Assembly (NCBI RefSeq): GCF_014467075.1
Contig: NZ_AP023027.1
Coordinates: 2,979,501 to 3,043,500 of the forward strand
DNA from: Anaerostipes caccae L1-92
GTDB taxonomy: Bacteria > Bacillota > Clostridia > Lachnospirales > Lachnospiraceae
Length of the DNA stretch: 64,000 nt
Reading direction: 5' to 3'
Shown: piece after piece, positions 50,420 through 58,237 of the stretch
Layout: each line of letters opens with the position of its first letter
Position numbering within the stretch: position 1 is the stretch's first letter
Program-made: the position numbers and the translations under genes
The notes under the pieces: generated by a model
Databases searched by the model: none
The model's input: the letters and a program-made list of their open reading frames with translations, nothing else
Told to the model about the DNA's origin: nothing

Positions 50420-50716
50420 TCATAGTGGCGATTTCACAAGTTTGTTAAATGCAGCAACCCGCTCATGGATGTCTGTATCAGAAAACATTTTCTTTGCCGC
50501 ACCATCTCCCAGCAACTTATCAAATGTCTGGTCAATAATCTTACATTCTGCCCGGACACCCTCTGCATTTAAGGCTCCGTCAATCCCATGTTTCTTTTCA
50601 TATTCCATTAGTTCTTCAAACGTCTGCTGCTTCACATTGTTAAATCGCTCTATCATATCCGCATCCAGAGCAGAGAATTTAAACTCTGCCCCATTCCATT
50701 TAAAAATCTTGTTCAT
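50420..50716 (-). CDS. Tail assembly chaperone-like protein (DUF6673 type), C-terminus probably truncated
   Basis: A 98-residue protein, MNKIFKWNGAEFKFSALDADMIERFNN... KVWNG/KWNG start and LDGDAAKKMF-type centre (here LLGDGAAKKMFSDTDIHERVAAF) are typical of the DUF6673 gpG-like family that follows the tail tube gene. It ends NKLVKSPL, shorter than I expect for the family, and immediately afterwards the sequence changes to AT-rich non-coding DNA with no tape measure gene. It may be cut by a recombination junction. Confidence in family is moderate. Confidence 0.7.
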   Translation of the reverse strand: MNKIFKWNGAEFKFSALDADMIERFNNVKQQTFEELMEYEKKHGIDGALNAEGVRAECKIIDQTFDKLLGDGAAKKMFSDTDIHERVAAFNKLVKSPL

Positions 50717-50750
50717 ATCCTTTACTCCTCCATGTTCACTGTCTTTTTCT

Positions 50751-51008
50751 CTATGCTCCTGCTGTTACCGTAATGGCGCAGGTTGCCGTCTTATTTCCAT
50801 CTGTCGTTGTCACTGTCACATCCGCGGCCCCTGCTGCAACCCCGGTCACTTCCCCAGTATCAGATACCTTTGCAATACCAGTATCCGTGCTGAACCATGT
50901 AACTGTCTTGTCTGTAGCATCTGCAGGCTCTACGGTTGCCGTAAGTGTCTCTTTCGCCGCAACTGCAAGGGACAGCGTTGTTTTATTCAACGCCACCCCG
51001 GTTACGGC
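50751..51008 (-). CDS. Ig-like (Big_2) C-terminal domain of the tail tube protein, reached by +1 frameshift
   Basis: An ~81-residue bacterial Ig-like group 2 domain: LNKTTLSLAVAAKETLTATVEPADATDKTVTWFSTD...GVAAGAADVTVTTTDGN. The frame begins directly after the tail tube stop codon in the +1 frame, with no ribosome binding site before its first GTG. Reading through with +1 skip at UCU-UAA gives a continuous tube-linker-Ig fusion (KAVTGVALNK). Ig domains added this way decorate phage particles and may bind surface sugars. Confidence 0.75.
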   Translation of the reverse strand, partial: AVTGVALNKTTLSLAVAAKETLTATVEPADATDKTVTWFSTDTGIAKVSDTGEVTGVAAGAADVTVTTTDGNKTATCAITVTAGA

Positions 51009-51009
51009 T

Positions 51010-51513
51010 TTAAGAGGGTGTATCGCCTTTCGCTGTAAATTTCTTAGTGCTGGTATTAAATGTTCCCTCGACTACATCCCCGATACCTAACAGGTTACCT
51101 TCACAGTTCATTTCTCCATCTTCGTTTCCAAAGCTGGCTACTTCGATCGCCACGTGGAACTTGCGGGCATGGTAGGTATTCTCTGCGCTTTCCTTCTGAT
51201 CCAGATCTACGATCACGTAGTCTGTCTCTGCATCTGCTCCTGTTTTTAAAAGTTCTCCGATCTCACAGATATAGGCAATCGCCTCTTCTGATCGAATCTG
51301 GTCCGCTGTGTACGGTGCCTGCCACTCGTACCCGGTGATTCCCTTGCTGGTAGATGCATCGTTTACGTACCGTTTTGAACTGGTCTGCGCTCCCGGTTCC
51401 TCATTAAGATCCGTGAACCCTGTCCCCATCAGGACAAAATTTTCTGCCTCTGCGGTCCCAATGTCCAGATAGTTCGCCTGCATCCTTCTCTGTCTTACAC
51501 TTTTTAATGCCAT
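51010..51513 (-). CDS. Prophage B major tail tube protein
   Basis: A 167-residue protein, MALKSVRQRRMQANYLDIGTAEAENFVLMGTGFTDLNEEPGAQTSSKRYVNDASTSKGITGYEWQ-type sequence (broken here), typical of tail tube proteins of this clostridial phage class. GGAAAGGAAGGTATAAC precedes the ATG. The last codons read ACA CCC UCU UAA, a possible +1 shift site leading into the Ig-like domain. Not related by eye to the prophage A tube, so the two modules come from different phages. Confidence 0.82.
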   Translation of the reverse strand: MALKSVRQRRMQANYLDIGTAEAENFVLMGTGFTDLNEEPGAQTSSKRYVNDASTSKGITGYEWQAPYTADQIRSEEAIAYICEIGELLKTGADAETDYVIVDLDQKESAENTYHARKFHVAIEVASFGNEDGEMNCEGNLLGIGDVVEGTFNTSTKKFTAKGDTPS

Positions 51514-51514
51514 G

Positions 51515-51946
51515 TTATACCTTCCTTTCCTGGTAATAAATAAAGCGGCACTGAATCTGATACTTTGCCTTGTCAAGCTCCGTATCAAACGCATAACCGC
51601 TCGTAATCGCTTCGATTTTTATTGCTTCCTTACCTTTCTCCAATTCCGGGAACTCCCCGGCCTCAGAGAATTGTTCCAGCCAGTCTGAAAAGTGCTCAAA
51701 GAACCCGATGTTTTCAAGGTTCTGCCGCACTTCTTCGCCGTATAGCTCCCGACTGGCAAAATTAAATAGATGTTGCCGTTTGGTATTTCCGACAATATCT
51801 TTTTTCAAAACTGTTTGTGATGGAACGGATTCTATCGAGTAGTACGTTGTGTCACTACCCAGGTAATCCACCCCGATCCCTTTGCAATACTCATCTAGAT
51901 ACGGGCATTGCTTAACAATGTTCCGTATAGCCTCCACAATCGTCAT
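51515..51946 (-). CDS. Tail terminator / minor capsid-like protein
   Basis: A 143-residue protein, MTIVEAIRNIVKQCPYLDEYCKGIGVDYLGSDTTYYSIESVPS..., with TKRQHLFNFASRELYG and the ending YQIQCRFIYYQERK. It belongs to the small protein set between head-closure genes and tail tube in A118/SPP1-type modules. GGAGGAAAGCCAAA precedes the chosen start, which overlaps the upstream stop as ATGA. Confidence 0.68.
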   Translation of the reverse strand: MTIVEAIRNIVKQCPYLDEYCKGIGVDYLGSDTTYYSIESVPSQTVLKKDIVGNTKRQHLFNFASRELYGEEVRQNLENIGFFEHFSDWLEQFSEAGEFPELEKGKEAIKIEAITSGYAFDTELDKAKYQIQCRFIYYQERKV

Positions 51947-52269
51947 TTTGGCTTTCCTCCTACAAACCTCGCAATAGATACCAGAACCTCTCGCCCTCTG
52001 TCGGCAAACGCTCTCTTGTCCCAATGTTTTCCACGCAGTCCCTTGCCCTTATTTTCTTCGTAATTCTTCTTTGCATATGGGGTGATGTACTTTATGCAGT
52101 ACGTTGTCTCAATCGCAGTATTTTTCAGTGGACCGTTGAGAAAAGGGACGTATGCATCCGATATTCTGCGCACTTCATGCACAGCAAGTCTCTGACCGGG
52201 ACCACCTTTCTGCAGGTTCCTTTCTGTAAGGATTACGTTTGCAGGAGCAATCTTGACTTTTATCTTCAT
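51943..52269 (-). CDS. Minor capsid protein (Minor_capsid_2-like)
   Basis: A 108-residue basic protein: NLQKGGPGQRLAVHEVRRISDAYVPFLNGPLKNTA, with YAKKNYEENKGKGLRGKHWDKRAFADRGREVL. The combination RGKHWDKRA is characteristic of this family, which functions like HK97 gp10 in tail completion. Overlaps both neighbours by 4 nt. Confidence 0.8.
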   Translation of the reverse strand: MKIKVKIAPANVILTERNLQKGGPGQRLAVHEVRRISDAYVPFLNGPLKNTAIETTYCIKYITPYAKKNYEENKGKGLRGKHWDKRAFADRGREVLVSIARFVGGKPK

Positions 52270-52685
52270 TCAGCCGTCACCTTCCAATGCTGCATTTCCG
52301 GGCTGCCGTTGTCGTTCGTCTCCACAACGGCGATCACCCGCACATCATCATAGGCATTTTTCAACCGTTCTTCGTCCTTTGCGCTGGTCAGTTCATCTTC
52401 CACGATGCCACGGACCACCAGGTCCCCGGCTTCGACCGTAAAAAATCCCGTCTTTTCTGTCTCCTTCACAAAGTTTTTCGGTTTCCTGAACTGCTTCTCT
52501 GTCTCTGCCGTAAACGGGATATAGATTTCTGCCACATCAGCACTTACAATCCCCTTGTCTGTGGGCTGCACGGCTGTGGTATCCTGCCAGTTCACGCCTT
52601 TTAGGACTGTCCGGTAATAGCGGTTCGTCCCGGTATCCCGGTCATATACCTTGTTGTAGAGTGTTATGTCTGCGTTTGTAACCAT
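52266..52685 (-). CDS. Head closure-type protein (DUF6751-like)
   Basis: A 139-residue beta-rich protein: MVTNADITLYNKVYDRDTGTNRYYRTVLKGVNWQDTTA..., then VSADVAEIYIPF and VVRGIVEDELTSAKDEERL. Position between gp6-like connector and minor capsid proteins points to a head closure role. Start chosen at TAATG overlapping the upstream stop. Confidence 0.72.
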   Translation of the reverse strand: MVTNADITLYNKVYDRDTGTNRYYRTVLKGVNWQDTTAVQPTDKGIVSADVAEIYIPFTAETEKQFRKPKNFVKETEKTGFFTVEAGDLVVRGIVEDELTSAKDEERLKNAYDDVRVIAVVETNDNGSPEMQHWKVTAE

Positions 52686-53056
52686 TACCGACACCCCCTG
52701 TATAACAACCCGGTATGGATTAAGTACGGATAAGCAGCTGCATACTGTTTCTTTGCCGCTGCCGCCTCTCTTGTTTGTCCGTCCTGCTGCTCCGTTACAT
52801 AGGATACAGAGACATTTCCGACCGTCTCGGACTTCTTCTCCTGCTGTCCTACTGCATCGGCTTTATACATAACCTCCGCAACAGCACAGGCAGCCAGCCT
52901 GGCCTCTTCCGGGATCTCTGTATCATCTATCCTGCCGAACGTGATGTACTTTACATAGATACTTGCCCGAAGAATGGTAGAAGAAAAGGCAGCTTCCGGT
53001 ATGGTGCTGCCATGGAACTGTTCCTGGTAAAACTTATAGTCTGCGTACTCTACCAT
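52685..53056 (-). CDS. Head-tail connector gp6-like protein
   Basis: A 123-residue helical protein, ADYKFYQEQFHGSTIPEAAFSSTILRASIYVKYITFGRI..., of the family that follows capsid genes and docks on the portal. Ends with a TGLLYRG element common to these connectors. Confidence 0.78.
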   Translation of the reverse strand: MVEYADYKFYQEQFHGSTIPEAAFSSTILRASIYVKYITFGRIDDTEIPEEARLAACAVAEVMYKADAVGQQEKKSETVGNVSVSYVTEQQDGQTREAAAAKKQYAAAYPYLIHTGLLYRGCR

Positions 53057-53072
53057 ACCGTATTACCTCCTT

Positions 53073-53951
53073 CTATGATGCTGGTGTTGCTGGTGTCTTT
53101 GCAAACTTCGCAAGCACAACTTTTGCATCGTTTGACAGGACAACAGTGTAATGTTCATCCGCAGTCACAAGGGTAGTCCTTGCTTTTACATTTCGGTCAG
53201 GCTCAAAGTTTACGTCACGTTTCATGTAAATTGTAAGTGCCGCAGTATCCTCGTCTACTTCCTGGTCGGACTGTGTTTTTACGATCGGACAGATATAGCA
53301 ATCAATGCTATTTACCCTTTTTACAGGGACTTTCTTAGACGGAACGACCTGACACCCGCAGATTTCACCGATGACACCCCTCATTACAACTTCAAGTGGA
53401 TACTGCTTAATGTCCTTGAAATCCGGGTCTTTTCTTAACTGTGTAATCTGTTTTGGATGTACATACATGATCTTAGCGAGCTGATCCTCTTCCTCAAACA
53501 AGTCCACAGCGTCTACAATTCCATCGTAATTAATCACATTTGCAGAGCCGTCATATGCCAGCTTTGCAGTCTGCAACGCATCCATGGCATCATTATCCAC
53601 TTTGGATGCGATAGACAAGGCAATCTGATTTGTTGCCTCCCCCTGTGGATCTCCATATCCAGATAAAATTGCTTCATCGGTCAACTCTACGGCTTTTGCC
53701 GCTTTCTTAACCTTGGCGGTCGTTGTAGATGCCGTTAAAACGGTTGTCCCCATTTCCACGCCTTCGGCTACGTCTTCCGCATCTCCGATGTATGCGTACT
53801 TTGGTACTGTAATCGTATCGCCAGGAACTCCGCTGAGCGTTGTATCTACTGCTGCAATCGGCGTGATCTTGATTTTCTTCGGCACTTTGGCGGAAATCAT
53901 ATCCGCCATGACCTCCGGGTCAATAATGTTCTCTAATTTTGTTACTGCCAT
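53073..53951 (-). CDS. Prophage B major capsid protein (N4-gp56 type)
   Basis: A 292-residue capsid subunit: MAVTKLENIIDPEVMADMISAKVPKKIKITPIAAVDTTL (broken here), GDTITVPKYAYIGDAEDVAEG, KAAKAVELTDEAILSGYGDPQGEA and YVHPKQITQLRKDPDF. These match the N4-gp56-type HK97-fold capsids of clostridial phages. It has no N-terminal delta domain; a separate scaffold gene precedes it instead. Unrelated to the prophage A capsid. Confidence 0.88.
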   Translation of the reverse strand: MAVTKLENIIDPEVMADMISAKVPKKIKITPIAAVDTTLSGVPGDTITVPKYAYIGDAEDVAEGVEMGTTVLTASTTTAKVKKAAKAVELTDEAILSGYGDPQGEATNQIALSIASKVDNDAMDALQTAKLAYDGSANVINYDGIVDAVDLFEEEDQLAKIMYVHPKQITQLRKDPDFKDIKQYPLEVVMRGVIGEICGCQVVPSKKVPVKRVNSIDCYICPIVKTQSDQEVDEDTAALTIYMKRDVNFEPDRNVKARTTLVTADEHYTVVLSNDAKVVLAKFAKTPATPAS

Positions 53952-53965
53952 TGTTACCTTCCTTT

Positions 53966-54586
53966 CTATTTTCTTAGTTCGGCATACAGATCAGGATCTT
54001 CCTTTTTCAAGGCAACTCTATCCCTGTATCCCATTTTGTTAAATGCTTCTTTTGTTACCTCTGCCCCTGGCAACGGATCACCGCCACCTGTCCCCTTGAC
54101 AATTCTAGGGGCCGGCTTATCGCTTTCAAATAGATAATCATTTTCGTTTTTTAAAGTCTCAAGCTGTTTATCCAGGCCGATGATCTCTCCCTCATTGAAT
54201 TTCAGGCCATCCATATCAAGTAAAGCCTTGACTGCCTTGGTATTCTTAGCCTTTGCCCCTGTAAGAGCCTCTGAGAGCGCATAATCAAACTGCATGGCCT
54301 GGATCTTTTTATTTGCTTCTGCCTCTGCATCTTCTGCTTTCTGTTTCCAATCGTCTGCTGCCTTCTGAATACTTTCCACGTCCATGTCTTTAAATTCTTC
54401 GATCTGCTTATCAGCATCATCAAGTCGGGTTTGTAAATCATCTACCTGTTCCTTATAGCTGTCACGAGCCTGTTCTGCCTTGGTCGTTTTTCTCTGTTCT
54501 GCAGCAATGTCTTTCCCGTTTTCTGCCATGATCTGGTCAATGACATCCTGTGAAAGATTTAAGCCTTTTAAAAATTCTGTTTTCAT
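53966..54586 (-). CDS. Scaffold protein (phage minor structural GP20)
   Basis: A 206-residue protein: MKTEFLKGLNLSQDVIDQIMAENGKDI, then a long coiled coil (about 30-110) and a C-terminal YRDRVALKKEDPDLYAELRK. This is the GP20 scaffold pattern. GGAGAACAGAAAC precedes the ATG. It lies just upstream of the capsid gene. Confidence 0.88.
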   Translation of the reverse strand: MKTEFLKGLNLSQDVIDQIMAENGKDIAAEQRKTTKAEQARDSYKEQVDDLQTRLDDADKQIEEFKDMDVESIQKAADDWKQKAEDAEAEANKKIQAMQFDYALSEALTGAKAKNTKAVKALLDMDGLKFNEGEIIGLDKQLETLKNENDYLFESDKPAPRIVKGTGGGDPLPGAEVTKEAFNKMGYRDRVALKKEDPDLYAELRK

Positions 54587-54685
54587 GTTTCTGTTCTCCT
54601 TTCGCATTAGGTTGTTTTAGGTGTGTAACCATCCACCCCGAAACCGACTATTTAAGGTCTAATCTCCTGACCGATTAATTTGTTG

Positions 54686-54713
54686 CATAAAAATAACACG
54701 CCATGAGCGTGTC
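54686..54713 (-). terminator. Terminator before the scaffold gene
   Basis: GACACGC and GCGTGTT pair around a short loop and are followed by ATTTTTAT on the minus strand. It would separate portal/minor head mRNA from scaffold/capsid mRNA, so a promoter for the latter may lie in the ~100 nt after it, though none was recognised. Confidence 0.7.
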
Positions 54714-54760
54714 AGTACGGCGTAGCCCTGCCGCTGGGAGATGATCGGACCACCGCCTCT

Positions 54761-54967
54761 CTAATCTTCCTCTTTTAGATAATTTAATGCCTCCACAAGT
54801 GCTGTATTTAGAAATCGGTTCATCGCTTTTAACTGCTTATTTTCATTTTTTAATGTGTCTATCTTCATCATGTATTTATCATGAGTTTCAGCGATCTGCT
54901 GGTTATACTCATCTATTGACATGCAGATTTCACTGTCCTTTTTGTTAATGAAACTTTTTTCTACCAA
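54761..54967 (-). CDS. Small coiled-coil protein of unknown function
   Basis: A 68-residue protein probably starting at TTG, with AAAGGAG 7 nt ahead. Sequence EYNQQIAETHDKYMMKIDTLKNENKQLKAMNRFL forms a clear heptad coil. It lies between the nuclease/immunity-like pair and scaffold; function unknown. Confidence 0.55.
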   Translation of the reverse strand: MVEKSFINKKDSEICMSIDEYNQQIAETHDKYMMKIDTLKNENKQLKAMNRFLNTALVEALNYLKEED

Positions 54968-55024
54968 TGTGATTCTCCTTTCAAAATGGGCAAAAATACC
55001 ACCTGAGATTTTATCAGGTAGTAT

Positions 55025-55324
55025 TTAGTAGGTTTCAAATCTTATCTTGATATTTCCGTCATTTTCAGACCATTCCGCCCAAAAAATAAATTCTGTCCAT
55101 TTGTCAGATACTTTCCCCTGCTGCCATTCCGTCTCAAATTCTTTGGCTTTCTCTTTTGGAATCAGCCATCCTCGCATATCTTCACATTCCAAATCAGGAG
55201 TCTCTAAGATATTCCCTTCTCCACAGTCAGCAAAGAATACCTTGCCTTGGCTTTTTGCCTCCATCTGCACAAGCTCCCAGAACCTATTGAATTTATCGCT
55301 TTCTTGCGTTCTTAACCCTAACAT
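55025..55324 (-). CDS. Small acidic protein overlapping the minor head gene, candidate immunity protein
   Basis: A 99-residue protein, MLGLRTQESDKFNRFWELVQMEAKSQGKVFFADCGEG..., with DLECEDMRGWLIP and ending WAEWSENDGNIKIRFETY. GAAAGGAGGAATTGACA lies ahead of the chosen ATG, within the 3' end of the minor head gene (32-nt overlap). Small acidic proteins directly after a nuclease-type C-terminus often are immunity proteins. That role is inference from layout; the protein itself has no assigned function that I know. Confidence 0.65.
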   Translation of the reverse strand: MLGLRTQESDKFNRFWELVQMEAKSQGKVFFADCGEGNILETPDLECEDMRGWLIPKEKAKEFETEWQQGKVSDKWTEFIFWAEWSENDGNIKIRFETY

Positions 55325-56831
55325 TGTCAATTCCTCCTTTCAGTATTGTGACAAATTCTCCACTTTCTTTTGCCACAACAACGTCTTTCCCTTTTATATA
55401 GAAGAAAGTCTCCCCTGCCTGACCTCTCCATTCTCCGCTTCTGACCTCACTGGCATTTTCAACAATGTCTAAAATCGTGTGCCGCATAGTCTGTCTGTCC
55501 TTGGTACTCTTAGGGTTCAGACCGTATTCTTTGGTATGTTTTCCAATCTTCTTTCCGAACTGTTTGTCTGATACCTTTATTATACTACTGTTTTCTACCT
55601 TTTGATACCGTTTGTTAGCCCATACAGCCTTCTGAGCCACGCTCCGATTGAATCCCACGATATTTCCACTACTGTCCAGAACTGCATGAACCTGAGTCCT
55701 TGCAGATTCTACCCGTCGGCCCGTCTGCTTACAAAATTCCTTGAGTTTCTTTTCCTGCCATTTGAGCCTCACCGATTCGGATTCAAAGCGCTGCTGCAAG
55801 GTATTTTTCAATACCTCGTCGTTTCCTGCTGCCTTGATCCCGGCATCGTATCCGGTCAGCTTTCGCTTTGTCCCTCTGATCTGTCTCTCCTGGAAACGCT
55901 GCATCTGTGAAACTTCATATTCTTTATATTTTTTACCTTTATACTCATATTTCTTCGTGTCATAGTCTTGAAGCATTGCATCTGTATATGCTCGCACAGA
56001 CACGCCAGGAATAAAGACGTGAAAGTTATGCCTGCAATTCCATCCGCAAAGCCCCTCCCCTGTTCCATATCCGGTCATGGAAAATGGAGGGTAGTTAGGA
56101 TCTTTCCCAGATATACAGAACACCAGCCCCTGCCAGAGTGCGTGCGATGGTCTGGCACCGCTATGCGCAGTTACTTCTACATAATCACAGCCCATTTCCT
56201 GCGCATATGCAAGCGTCATTTCTGCTGCCGACTGGTTCACGCCTGTCAATACGGCCCGTCTGACAGCCACATCCAGCTTATCTACATGACCGGATGGAAA
56301 TAACACCTCCGTGCCTTGGCCTGCTGCCTCCTTTATTGCATCCGCTATGGCCTTATCGTAAGAAAATGCCCCTGTCTGCACCTTGAGCATGGCACTGTTG
56401 CATGCATTTATGTAAGCGCTCTGAGCCTTATTTGCCGTTGTGAGAGTAAGATTCTTTATCTCTCCCTTGGTCTTTCTAAGATTGGCGTTTAGAATCTGCT
56501 GCATTTCCTTTGACTGGTGCAACTCCTTCGGTTCCATTCCAGCCATTTTGTAAATGACAGATTCATTTTTGATATTTTTAACCCCGGCCTCTTTAAATAG
56601 ACGGTCTATCTCCCGATCTATATATCCGGTTGTCTGTCCAATCCGTTTAATAGCGTCTTGATAGACCATTCCGGCGTTCTGCAGGACATGAGCCTGATGT
56701 TTTGCTGTGTCTGTGATGTGCTTTGTCTTTGCAATTCGGCGGGCAATGTCCCCGATAAGAGAGATCGACAGTTCATCTATTAAGGCTAGGAGTTGGTCAC
56801 TGCATTTATCCAGGTATTCGGGATCAAGCAT
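55293..56831 (-). CDS. Minor head protein with C-terminal PBECR-like nuclease domain
   Basis: A 512-residue protein. Residues ~1-320 are Phage_min_cap2: VRRAVLTGVNQSAAEMTLAYAQEMG, VEVTAHSGARPSHALWQG, GLCGWNCRHNFHVFIPG. After a helical linker, the last ~95 residues read SDKQFGKKIGKHTKEYGLN...RHTILDIVENASEVRSGEW...GETFFYIKGKDVVVAKESGEFVTILKGG. This resembles the barnase/EndoU/colicin-like nuclease tails (PBECR) known in phage polyvalent head proteins. It could enter the host with DNA. The next gene overlaps and may encode immunity. Confidence 0.82.
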   Translation of the reverse strand: MLDPEYLDKCSDQLLALIDELSISLIGDIARRIAKTKHITDTAKHQAHVLQNAGMVYQDAIKRIGQTTGYIDREIDRLFKEAGVKNIKNESVIYKMAGMEPKELHQSKEMQQILNANLRKTKGEIKNLTLTTANKAQSAYINACNSAMLKVQTGAFSYDKAIADAIKEAAGQGTEVLFPSGHVDKLDVAVRRAVLTGVNQSAAEMTLAYAQEMGCDYVEVTAHSGARPSHALWQGLVFCISGKDPNYPPFSMTGYGTGEGLCGWNCRHNFHVFIPGVSVRAYTDAMLQDYDTKKYEYKGKKYKEYEVSQMQRFQERQIRGTKRKLTGYDAGIKAAGNDEVLKNTLQQRFESESVRLKWQEKKLKEFCKQTGRRVESARTQVHAVLDSSGNIVGFNRSVAQKAVWANKRYQKVENSSIIKVSDKQFGKKIGKHTKEYGLNPKSTKDRQTMRHTILDIVENASEVRSGEWRGQAGETFFYIKGKDVVVAKESGEFVTILKGGIDNVRVKNARKR

Positions 56832-56841
56832 AAGCTATCAC

Positions 56842-58233
56842 CTACTCTTCCTGTATACCAAACGGATTATTCTGTTGTGATGGCATCATTTTTAGTGCTT
56901 CTTCTTCGGAAACACCGTATTTCTTAGCGACATACAGCTCTTTACGAATGAATCCGCCAGTTGCGTCCTGCTGCATAGATAAGAGTTCCTGCTCCTTATC
57001 TATTACGATCGAATCATCCCAGTTGAATGATAGTTCATACTTTTTCCCTCCGGGAAGCCCGCCAAGCTGCGCCAGAACATCCATGGAATAGACTAAATGT
57101 TCCAGTGCTTTTTGCAAAGATTTTTGTATGTCTGATACCGTGCTGTACGATCTCTGTTTACTTGCTTTGATCTCTTCGGCTGTCTTGTCAACATTTTCCG
57201 GGTTGCTCAGTGTTCCGTATGCTAGACCACAGTTAAACTCTATACGACGTAGGATGTTATTAAATCCATTGAAAAGGCTCTCGTCTCTGATCGCTGGAGA
57301 GTATACTTTATACTTTTCATCGTTGTCTTCAAAATCCATGATCCTAAATAGCCTTTCACGGCCTTCCGGTAGGTCCCACTCTCCGGTTCTTTCATTTTTC
57401 TTGAACATGCCATTATCCACATCCACAGCAAGTTCCGAACCTTCGTATTCCCAAACAATTCGGGTCCATTGCCGATCTGCTTCTCTTATGTCGCTTACAG
57501 CCCTAGAATAGACAGAAACGCCAAGCGGCGATTGATCGTCTATGTTATTTGCGTTTGGTACCTTGAAGTAAGCAAACAGTGGTTTTTCTACGTTCTCGAT
57601 GTTCGTTTCCGGTTCCAGATCCGCCCACTCCGGCACCGCAGTGAGTGAAACTTCCCGCCCGAGGTTCTCCGTTGTATCCGTATCGCTCTTTACATACACT
57701 CTGTTATGGATCGTGTAGCTACTGCCATTCCACTCGTGGAGTTCCAGTCTGGTGTATGTCTGCTTCCCTTTGTTAAGCGTCTCTACGAATACAGCAGACG
57801 TGATCTCTCCCCGACTATTGTATCCAGTCGGGAAAAATCTGTCTGCCTGTACTGTATCCACTTCGATATGTCCGTCTGTCACATATGGTTTAAAGGCAAG
57901 TCCGCCTTTTGCACAGCCATACTCACAATATCTGCGGATGTCTTCTATAACCGCTTGGTATTCGGTATCTAAGAAATCATTTCCGCTTACCTCTGTCTGT
58001 AATTCCAAAGTGACCAGTCTTGCCATCTCTGCCGCAACTGCTGCTGACAGGCCACAACTTAGTACATTCTTTTTTACCCAGGGAGGCTTATTTTCGTACA
58101 TCTTAGCCCATAGTTCTATTGCCTGGCCCATTCTGTCCGAAATAGCCACGTCCACGCCTAAAGCGTCCTTGACCTTTTCTTTCCCAAGCATCTTTTTTAT
58201 CACCTGCCTTATTCTTTCGATAAATCCTAACAC
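56842..58233 (-). CDS. Portal protein, A118/SPP1 type
   Basis: A 463-residue protein most likely starting at GTG (MLGFIERIRQVIKKMLG), with GGAG 8 nt ahead; longer frames overlap the terminase gene without support. Recognisable parts: ALGVDVAISDRMGQAIELWAKMYENKPPW, DNGMFKKNERTGEWDLPEGRERLF, NCGLAYGTLSNPENVDKTAEEI. It differs clearly from the HK97-type portal in prophage A. Confidence 0.88.
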   Translation of the reverse strand: MLGFIERIRQVIKKMLGKEKVKDALGVDVAISDRMGQAIELWAKMYENKPPWVKKNVLSCGLSAAVAAEMARLVTLELQTEVSGNDFLDTEYQAVIEDIRRYCEYGCAKGGLAFKPYVTDGHIEVDTVQADRFFPTGYNSRGEITSAVFVETLNKGKQTYTRLELHEWNGSSYTIHNRVYVKSDTDTTENLGREVSLTAVPEWADLEPETNIENVEKPLFAYFKVPNANNIDDQSPLGVSVYSRAVSDIREADRQWTRIVWEYEGSELAVDVDNGMFKKNERTGEWDLPEGRERLFRIMDFEDNDEKYKVYSPAIRDESLFNGFNNILRRIEFNCGLAYGTLSNPENVDKTAEEIKASKQRSYSTVSDIQKSLQKALEHLVYSMDVLAQLGGLPGGKKYELSFNWDDSIVIDKEQELLSMQQDATGGFIRKELYVAKKYGVSEEEALKMMPSQQNNPFGIQEE

Positions 58234-58237
58234 CTCA

